A stretch of 64,000 nt of DNA from Pseudidiomarina donghaiensis (GTDB taxonomy: Bacteria; Pseudomonadota; Gammaproteobacteria; Enterobacterales; Alteromonadaceae), in contig NZ_FPCF01000004.1 of assembly GCF_900116895.1 (NCBI RefSeq), forward strand, positions 62,001 through 126,000, written 5' to 3'. The notes below the pieces were generated by a model. That model ran no database searches and had not been told where the DNA came from. It was given only the letters and a program-made list of their open reading frames with translations. The position numbers were made by a program, and so were the translations under genes. Below are positions 58,605 through 64,000 of the stretch, piece after piece; positions within the stretch are counted from its first letter, which is position 1, and each line of letters opens with the position of its first letter.

Positions 58605-59978
58605 ATGTTTGAGAATTTAAGCGAACGGTTGTCGCAATCGTTAAAGAATATTACCGGCCGTGGCCGTTTAACTGAAGATAATATTAAAGACACCCTGCGT
58701 GAAGTTCGCATGGCGTTGTTAGAAGCCGATGTTGCTTTGCCTGTGGTGCGTGAGTTTGTAAGCCGCGTGAAAGAGCAGGCCCTTGGTGCTGAGGTGAACA
58801 AAAGCTTAACGCCGGGCCAAGTGTTCTTAAAAATTGTGCAAAAAGAACTTGAGCATGCCATGGGCGAAGGCAATGCGCCTATCAACTTGGCAGCACAACC
58901 ACCGGCTGTGATTTTAATGGCAGGTCTGCAAGGTGCTGGTAAAACCACCAGCGTTGGTAAGCTTGGGCGTTATTTGCGTGAAAAGCTGAAGAAAAAAGTT
59001 TTGGTTGTTAGTGCCGACGTTTATCGTCCAGCTGCTATTAAACAGCTTGAAACCCTGGCCAATGAAGTGGAGGTTGAGTTTTTCCCATCGTCTACTGAGC
59101 AAAAACCAGTAGCTATTGCGCAAGCTGCAATTGACCACGCTCGCAAAAAATTTATTGATGTGGTGTTGGTGGATACCGCCGGTCGTACCGCTATCGATGA
59201 TGCCATGATGGATGAAATTAAAGCCTTACATCAGGCTATCAATCCAATTGAAACCTTGTTTGTGGTTGACGCCATGACCGGCCAAGACGCCGCGAATACA
59301 GCTAAAGCTTTTAGTGAAGCGCTGCCATTGACCGGTGTCATTTTGACGAAAACTGATGGTGATGCCCGTGGTGGTGCCGCTCTTTCCATTCGTCATATTA
59401 CCGGCAAGCCGATTAAATTTCTGGGCGTTGGTGAGAAAAATACAGCCCTTGAGCCGTTCCACCCGGATCGCGTGGCCTCACGTATTTTGGGCATGGGCGA
59501 CGTATTATCACTAATTGATGAGCTTGAAACCAAGGTTGATAAAGCCAAAGCCGAGAAAGTTGCCCAAAAGGTTATGAAAGAAGGCAAGTTTTCACTGGAA
59601 GACTTCCGCGACCAACTTGCTCAAATGCGAGATATGGGCGGCATGATGGGGCTGATGGATAAATTACCTGGTATGGGCAAAATGACAGCCCAAGTGAAAG
59701 GCCAGCTTGATGACAAAGTGACCGTTCGTATGGAAGCCATTATTAATTCAATGACGCCCAAAGAACGTCAGCACCCTGACTTAATCAAAGGCTCACGCAA
59801 GCGTCGCATTGCTTTAGGTTCTGGTACGCAAGTACAGGATGTGAACAAATTGCTGAAGCAATTTATGCAGATGCAAAAAATGATGAAGAAAATGAAAGGC
59901 GGCGGTATGGCGAAGATGATGCGCGGCCTTGGCGGAATGGGCGGGAAAATGCCCCCAGGAATGTTCCCGAAACGCTAG
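58605..59978 (+). CDS. ffh: Signal recognition particle protein Ffh
   Basis: Ffh binds 4.5S RNA and signal sequences of membrane proteins and delivers ribosomes to FtsY. It has 457 residues (E. coli 453). The GTPase P-loop is [14 protein letters not shown], followed by VDTAGR and [10 protein letters not shown]. The M domain from about residue 330 is methionine-rich, with the RNA-binding [13 protein letters not shown] motif. A TATACT -10 box lies at 58541-58546. Confidence 0.98.
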   Translation: MFENLSERLSQSLKNITGRGRLTEDNIKDTLREVRMALLEADVALPVVREFVSRVKEQALGAEVNKSLTPGQVFLKIVQKELEHAMGEGNAPINLAAQPPAVILMAGLQGAGKTTSVGKLGRYLREKLKKKVLVVSADVYRPAAIKQLETLANEVEVEFFPSSTEQKPVAIAQAAIDHARKKFIDVVLVDTAGRTAIDDAMMDEIKALHQAINPIETLFVVDAMTGQDAANTAKAFSEALPLTGVILTKTDGDARGGAALSIRHITGKPIKFLGVGEKNTALEPFHPDRVASRILGMGDVLSLIDELETKVDKAKAEKVAQKVMKEGKFSLEDFRDQLAQMRDMGGMMGLMDKLPGMGKMTAQVKGQLDDKVTVRMEAIINSMTPKERQHPDLIKGSRKRRIALGSGTQVQDVNKLLKQFMQMQKMMKKMKGGGMAKMMRGLGGMGGKMPPGMFPKR

Positions 59979-59985
59979 TAAAAAC

Positions 59986-60014
59986 TTGCATTCGGACCAA
60001 ATTTCGGGTAAATT
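59986..60014 (+). promoter_or_regulatory. Candidate promoter of the rpsP operon
   Basis: TTGCAT (59986-59991) and TAAATT (60009-60014) are 17 bases apart. The start site would be near 60021, immediately before a terminator-like hairpin. Confidence 0.55.
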
Positions 60015-60023
60015 CCACGACCT

Positions 60024-60049
60024 CTTCGACCCCGGTCGGAGACTTTTTT
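60024..60049 (+). terminator. Terminator or attenuator between ffh and rpsP
   Basis: CTTCGAC (60024-60030) pairs with GTCGGAG (60035-60041), with one G-T pair and a four-base loop, followed by six T residues at 60044-60049. It may end ffh transcription. Because it lies between the predicted rpsP promoter and rpsP, it could also act as an attenuator of the rpsP operon. Confidence 0.7.
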
Positions 60050-60085
60050 ATTTACTTAACATTAGAAACTGTATCGAGGAACGTA

Positions 60086-60334
60086 ATGGTAACCATTCGT
60101 TTACAACGTGGTGGCGCTAAAAAACGCCCATTCTACCAAATGGTAGTTACTGACAGTCGCAATGCCCGCGACGGTCGTTTTATTGAAAATGTAGGCTTCT
60201 TCAACCCGGTTGCTCGCGGCCAGGAAGAAAAACTGCGCGTAGACTTAGATCGTGTTGATCACTGGGTATCTAACGGTGCTTCATTGTCTGAGCGTGTAGC
60301 GAAGTTAGTTAAAGACGCGCGCAGCGCGGCTTAA
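60086..60334 (+). CDS. rpsP: 30S ribosomal protein S16
   Basis: S16 is an early-binding protein of the 30S body. It has 82 residues, as in E. coli. It begins [31 protein letters not shown], which is the family signature. It opens the rpsP-rimM-trmD-rplS operon. Confidence 0.98.
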   Translation: MVTIRLQRGGAKKRPFYQMVVTDSRNARDGRFIENVGFFNPVARGQEEKLRVDLDRVDHWVSNGASLSERVAKLVKDARSAA

Positions 60335-60362
60335 TTAAAGTTTTATTCCGAATTGGGTGACT

Positions 60363-60893
60363 ATGAACAATCCTGCTGAAACCGTCGTTGTTGGTCAACT
60401 TGGCGCAGTATATGGCGTAAAAGGCTGGATTAAAGTTCAAAGTTTCACTGACGATCCGGAAGCCATTTTTGAATACCGTCCTTGGCAACTTGTATTACAA
60501 GGCAAGGCGCAAGCAGTTCAAGTCGAAGAATGGCGTCGACACAATAAAGGACTGATTGCAAAGCTAGTTGGCGTAGAAGATCGTGACCAAGCACACCGTT
60601 TGACGGGCGCTGAAATTGTGATTGCAGCCGAGCTGCTACCTGAATTGCCAGAGGATGAATTTTACTGGCGCGATTTGATTGGTATGGCCGTGGTAAATAC
60701 CGATGGTTATAACATGGGAGTCGTAGACCAGTTAATGGCCACAGCATCGAACGATGTCATGGTGGTGAAAGCGAATAGCAATGATGCATTTGGTCGTTCT
60801 GAACGTTTGATTCCGTTTATTCAGAGTCAATACGTGCAAGAAGTCGACAAAGAAAACAAGCGCATTATTGTGGATTGGCCGTCGGACTTTTAA
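60363..60893 (+). CDS. rimM: 16S rRNA-processing protein RimM
   Basis: RimM binds S19 and assists maturation of the 30S head. I chose the ATG at 60363 (176 residues; E. coli 182), giving [26 protein letters not shown] two codons earlier is possible. The PRC-barrel half begins [12 protein letters not shown], and the protein ends in [13 protein letters not shown]. It overlaps trmD by one base. Confidence 0.95.
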   Translation: MNNPAETVVVGQLGAVYGVKGWIKVQSFTDDPEAIFEYRPWQLVLQGKAQAVQVEEWRRHNKGLIAKLVGVEDRDQAHRLTGAEIVIAAELLPELPEDEFYWRDLIGMAVVNTDGYNMGVVDQLMATASNDVMVVKANSNDAFGRSERLIPFIQSQYVQEVDKENKRIIVDWPSDF

Positions 60894-61669
60894 TGAGTGC
60901 GAACTTACAGGTTGGGGTGATCAGCCTTTTTCCTGAAATGTTTCAAGCCATTACCGACATCGGTGTGACCGGCAGGGCAGTGCGCGATGGGTTATTGGAT
61001 ATCCAATTAATCAATCCGCGTGACTTCACCCATGACCGCCATCGTACCGTTGATGACCGCCCCTATGGCGGTGGGCCGGGAATGTTGATGATGGTGCAAC
61101 CGCTCACAGACGCGATTGCTGCCGCCAAGCAACAACTCGGGGCCAATACCAAGGTGATTTATATGTCACCTCAAGGTCGCAAGCTTGACCATGCGGGCGC
61201 ACAAGAATTAGCGCAACATGGCAAGCTCATTTTAATTGCCGGTCGCTATGAAGGCATCGATGAACGCGTAATAACGCGCCACGTTGATGAAGAATGGTCG
61301 ATTGGGGATTACGTGTTAAGTGGTGGTGAGTTACCGGCTATGGTGATGATCGACACGGTTGCGCGCTTGATACCCGGGGTTCTTGGGCATCAAGGCTCAG
61401 CCAGTGAAGATTCGTTTGCTGAAGGCCTGTTAGATTGCCCACACTATACACGACCAGAAATCTTAGATGGTGAGGCGGTTCCTGCTGTACTACTCAGCGG
61501 TAACCACGAAAATATACGTAAGTGGCGTTTGCAACAGTCTTTAGGTAGAACCTGGTTGCGCCGCCCTGAATTGTTAAAACACCTAGCTCTGACTGACGAG
61601 CAGAGGCAGTTACTGGATGACTTCATTCAGCAACATCAAGACGCTTCTGATACAGGTTCGGGCAGTTAA
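60893..61669 (+). CDS. trmD: tRNA (guanine(37)-N1)-methyltransferase
   Basis: TrmD methylates G37 of tRNAs that read CNN codons, preventing frameshifts. I placed the start at the ATG overlapping the rimM stop (258 residues; E. coli 255), giving a protein that begins close to [11 protein letters not shown]. The knotted SPOUT fold has the S-adenosylmethionine site [11 protein letters not shown] and [14 protein letters not shown], and the [14 protein letters not shown] loop is intact. Confidence 0.97.
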   Translation: MSANLQVGVISLFPEMFQAITDIGVTGRAVRDGLLDIQLINPRDFTHDRHRTVDDRPYGGGPGMLMMVQPLTDAIAAAKQQLGANTKVIYMSPQGRKLDHAGAQELAQHGKLILIAGRYEGIDERVITRHVDEEWSIGDYVLSGGELPAMVMIDTVARLIPGVLGHQGSASEDSFAEGLLDCPHYTRPEILDGEAVPAVLLSGNHENIRKWRLQQSLGRTWLRRPELLKHLALTDEQRQLLDDFIQQHQDASDTGSGS

Positions 61670-61689
61670 TCTAGGCAAGTGAGGCTATC

Positions 61690-62049
61690 ATGGCAAAAGT
61701 AAATCAAAATTTGATCAAAGCGATCGAAGACGAGCAGTTGAAAACCGACCTTCCGGCGTACGCGCCAGGTGATACAGTGGTCGTTAATGTTAAGGTTGTT
61801 GAAGGTAACCGTGAGCGTGTTCAGGCATTTGAAGGCGTGGTTATCGCTAAACGTAATCGTGGCTTACACAGCGCAGTAACCGTTCGTAAAATCTCAAACG
61901 GTGAAGGCGTTGAGCGTACTTTCCAAGTACACAGCCCAATTATTGACAGCATCGTTGTGAAGCGTAAAGGTGCGGTACGTCGTGCTAAGCTTTACTACCT
62001 ACGTGAGCGTTCAGGTAAATCTGCACGTATTCGCGAGAAGTTGTCTTAA
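61690..62049 (+). CDS. rplS: 50S ribosomal protein L19
   Basis: L19 lies at the 30S-50S interface. It has 119 residues (E. coli 115) with the signature [31 protein letters not shown]. The C-terminus has [24 protein letters not shown]. It is the last gene of the operon and a strong terminator follows. Confidence 0.98.
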   Translation: MAKVNQNLIKAIEDEQLKTDLPAYAPGDTVVVNVKVVEGNRERVQAFEGVVIAKRNRGLHSAVTVRKISNGEGVERTFQVHSPIIDSIVVKRKGAVRRAKLYYLRERSGKSARIREKLS

Positions 62050-62070
62050 TATAAGCATTTGCTTAGACGA

Positions 62071-62097
62071 AAAAACCCGCCGCCGGCGGGTTTTTTT
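62071..62097 (+). terminator. Terminator after rplS
   Basis: CCCGCC (62076-62081) and GGCGGG (62085-62090) form a GC-rich stem extended by A-T pairs, followed by seven T residues. It is a strong intrinsic terminator. Confidence 0.93.
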
Positions 62098-62151
62098 ATG
62101 GTACAAATGCAACACAGATGAGTGTTGATTAGTTGCTGTGGAGCTGTTGTC

Positions 62152-63270
62152 ATGTCAAACCCTGAACTTGAGCTAGAAAGTTTACGCCAACGTATTGATG
62201 AAACCGACAGCGAGTTGGTGCGTTTACTATTGCAACGGCGCGAATTAGCCGCGCATGTTGGGGTTGTGAAACAGCAGCTAGGCCAACCATTATATGTACC
62301 CGATCGCGAAGAAAAAATGCTGAAGGCACGCCGCCAACAAGCGGCAGATATGGGCTTGTCGGCAGACTTAATTGAGGATGTATTACGCCGGGTTATTCGC
62401 GAGTCATATCAACAGCAACAAGCAGCTGATGTGCACTTACAAGGCAAAAATGTTGTGGTGGTTGGCGGTGCCGGCGCCTTAGGTAAGCTTTTTGTACGCT
62501 TGTTTGAGTCAGCCGGAGCGGTGGTAAATGTGTTAGATAAGGGCGATTGGACATTAGCGGCTGCCTACTGTGCTGATGCCGATTTGGTGCTTGTGGCTGT
62601 TCCTGTTGCCTTAACCGAAAATGTCATTGAGCAGCTACCAACGCTGCCGCGAAGTTGTGTCTTAGCTGATGTCACTAGTATTAAGCGTCGGCCGTTGGCG
62701 GCAATGCTAGCGAAACACAGTGGGCCTGTGGTTGGTTTGCACCCAATGTTTGGGCCGCAGCAGGCGACACTCGCTAAACAACTGATGGTGGTTTGCCATG
62801 GCCGCGAGGAAGACAGTTATCAATGGCTATTGCAAAGTATTGAGCGTTGGGGGGCCCAACTACACCATATCGACGCTCATCAACACGATGAGGCAATGGC
62901 TTTTGTACAAGTGCTGCGCCATTTATCGACCTTTGTGTATGGCGCGCATTTGGCCGAAGAAAATGCGGACGTGCAGCAACTATTGAATCTTAGCTCGCCG
63001 ATTTATCGGTTAGAGCTGATGATGGTTGGGCGGTTGTTTGCGCAAAACGCCAACCTATATGCCGATATTATTTTATCAGAACCGCGAAACTTCCAGATGC
63101 TGCGACGCTATGTGCGTTTATTTGAGCAAGTTATTGATCAGCTCGAACATGGCAAAAAGCAAGAATTTGTCGAATCTTTCGCCGAAGTTAGGCGTTATTT
63201 CGGCGAATTTTCAGATAAATTCTTAGTTGAAAGTCAACGCTTACTCGACACTGCTGGCGATGCGCAATAA
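62152..63270 (+). CDS. tyrA: Bifunctional chorismate mutase/prephenate dehydrogenase
   Basis: TyrA converts chorismate to prephenate and then to 4-hydroxyphenylpyruvate for tyrosine synthesis. I placed the start at the ATG at 62152 (372 residues; E. coli 373), with GGAG eight bases upstream. The chorismate mutase helix bundle begins ELESLRQRIDETDSELVRLLLQRRELA. The dehydrogenase half has the NAD motif VVVGGAGALGKLFVRLF and LHPMFGPQ. No TyrR box is evident. Its 3' end overlaps the convergent response regulator by 30 bases. Confidence 0.95.
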   Translation: MSNPELELESLRQRIDETDSELVRLLLQRRELAAHVGVVKQQLGQPLYVPDREEKMLKARRQQAADMGLSADLIEDVLRRVIRESYQQQQAADVHLQGKNVVVVGGAGALGKLFVRLFESAGAVVNVLDKGDWTLAAAYCADADLVLVAVPVALTENVIEQLPTLPRSCVLADVTSIKRRPLAAMLAKHSGPVVGLHPMFGPQQATLAKQLMVVCHGREEDSYQWLLQSIERWGAQLHHIDAHQHDEAMAFVQVLRHLSTFVYGAHLAEENADVQQLLNLSSPIYRLELMMVGRLFAQNANLYADIILSEPRNFQMLRRYVRLFEQVIDQLEHGKKQEFVESFAEVRRYFGEFSDKFLVESQRLLDTAGDAQ

Positions 63271-63621
63271 TTCAGCCAACTCAATTGGTTGTACTGGCTT
63301 GTGTAAGCGTTTATTAATACCCGCAGCTTCGCAGCGCTGAGCAAAGTCGTCACCTTGATGGCCGGTAACCATAGCAACTAACGGAATCTGATCACCAAGT
63401 TGATCAGCAAGCTGACAATACACATCGATTCCGTCAATATCAGGCAACTCATGGTCGAGCAAAATCAAACGAGGTTTTTCTGCCATTGCAATATCGATAG
63501 CTTCTTGACCCGATTGCGCTGTTAGTATTTCGACTGAATACTGACCGACCATAGCTTTTAATACTTCAAGTGAAATAAAATCGTCATCAACAATCAATAC
63601 TTTATTGGCTGAGTTACTCAT
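63241..63621 (-). CDS. Single-domain response regulator
   Basis: This 126-residue protein is a lone receiver domain. The acidic pocket is VDDD, the phospho-acceptor is Asp56 (LLDHELPDIDG) and the conserved lysine is in LHKPV. There is no output domain, so it should act by protein contact, like CheY, or as a phosphate carrier. It begins divergently from a b-type cytochrome and overlaps the tyrA 3' end by 30 bases. No kinase is adjacent; the nearest is the hybrid kinase 10 kb away. Confidence 0.92.
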   Translation of the reverse strand: MSNSANKVLIVDDDFISLEVLKAMVGQYSVEILTAQSGQEAIDIAMAEKPRLILLDHELPDIDGIDVYCQLADQLGDQIPLVAMVTGHQGDDFAQRCEAAGINKRLHKPVQPIELAELLRIASSVE

Positions 63622-63685
63622 CTTACTATCCTATACTTCACCTCAGGTAAGTTATGAATACTATTGAACATAAGGAAGCATCAAA

Positions 63686-64000
63686 ATGCAACGAGTAAAA
63701 ATTTGGGATGGCTTTGTGCGTTTAGGTCATTGGCTAATGGTATTACTAGTTGTGCTGATGTGGTTTACCGCAGAAGAAGGCTATATGGAGTGGCACTTAC
63801 GCTTGGCTGCGGTACTAGGCGCTGTGGTTATAACTCGCATACTGTGGGGCTTTTTCGGCAGTGAGTCGGCGCGTTTTTCATATTTTTTAAAGGGGCCTAA
63901 AGCGGTTATTCACCACATTAGTGAGTTCAAACAAAGTACATATCAACCATCTAATACTCATAACGCCGCAGGGGGCTGGGCAGTGGTGCTGCTGTTATTG
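63686..64000 (+). CDS. Cytochrome b561-type membrane protein, N-terminal part
   Basis: The gene runs off the right edge, so only the first 105 residues are visible. It starts at an ATG with AAGGAAG upstream. The start, VKIWDGFVRLGHWLMVLLVV, has the histidine in the first helix that binds haem in b561/Ni-Fe-hydrogenase-type b cytochromes. A second helix (RLAAVLGAVVITRILWGFFG) and HHISEFK follow. It should carry electrons in the inner membrane; partners such as a c-type cytochrome may lie beyond the window. Confidence 0.82.
   Translation, partial: MQRVKIWDGFVRLGHWLMVLLVVLMWFTAEEGYMEWHLRLAAVLGAVVITRILWGFFGSESARFSYFLKGPKAVIHHISEFKQSTYQPSNTHNAAGGWAVVLLLL

Overview
The window looks like a core chromosomal segment of a marine gammaproteobacterium of the Alteromonadales, most likely Idiomarinaceae. 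This is an inference from protein similarity and gene order, not from a marker tree. It is gene-dense, has moderate GC, and most genes are recognisable housekeeping genes. Typical gammaproteobacterial blocks include pepA-holC-valS opposite lptFG, rnr-rlmB followed by rpsF-priB-rpsR-rplI, scpAB-rluB, recX-alaS-csrA, ypjD-yfjD opposite ffh, and rpsP-rimM-trmD-rplS.

Layout. Bases 1-8.4 kb hold the end of a GntP permease, valS/holC/pepA, lptFG and an RDD membrane protein. At 8.59 kb is tRNA-Leu(CAA), followed directly by an accessory two-gene operon (8.74-13.88 kb). Its first gene encodes a TIR domain, one membrane helix and a beta-propeller; its second encodes a multi-pass membrane protein ending in a GHSAGG alpha/beta-hydrolase. 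I consider this the best candidate for an undescribed system. From 13.9 to 19.2 kb come rnr, rlmB and the S6 operon. An ECF sigma/anti-sigma/DUF4097 module lies between rplI and dnaB. Zur, an unknown secreted protein and dusA follow.

Bases 25.5-26.0 kb hold a small locus that standard annotation would largely miss: a near-consensus sigma-54 promoter, a hairpin that runs into the ribosome-binding site, a 90-residue secreted protein and a 38-residue membrane peptide, followed by an exported M19 dipeptidase. An S10 ribosomal operon with an L4-type leader (27.4-32.6 kb) ends in a terminator after rpsQ and is joined to neither the str nor the spc operon. Next are a BCCT transporter with its own porin, fadH with a PsrA-like operator, rnm-yciO-scpA-scpB-rluB-agmatine deiminase, a SIMPL lipoprotein, recX (without recA), alaS and csrA with a GGA-rich leader. 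Then come tRNA-Ser(GCT) and two identical tRNA-Arg(ACG) genes.

Bases 48.2-51.4 kb encode the Na+-pumping oxaloacetate decarboxylase OadGAB, which suits a sodium-dependent marine lifestyle. A hybrid kinase with no visible sensor domain is paired with an overlooked 57-residue membrane peptide. The rest holds gshA, an SLT lipoprotein, CNNM/CcsA-like membrane proteins, ffh, the S16-RimM-TrmD-L19 operon, tyrA, a single-domain response regulator, and the start of a b-type cytochrome cut by the window end.
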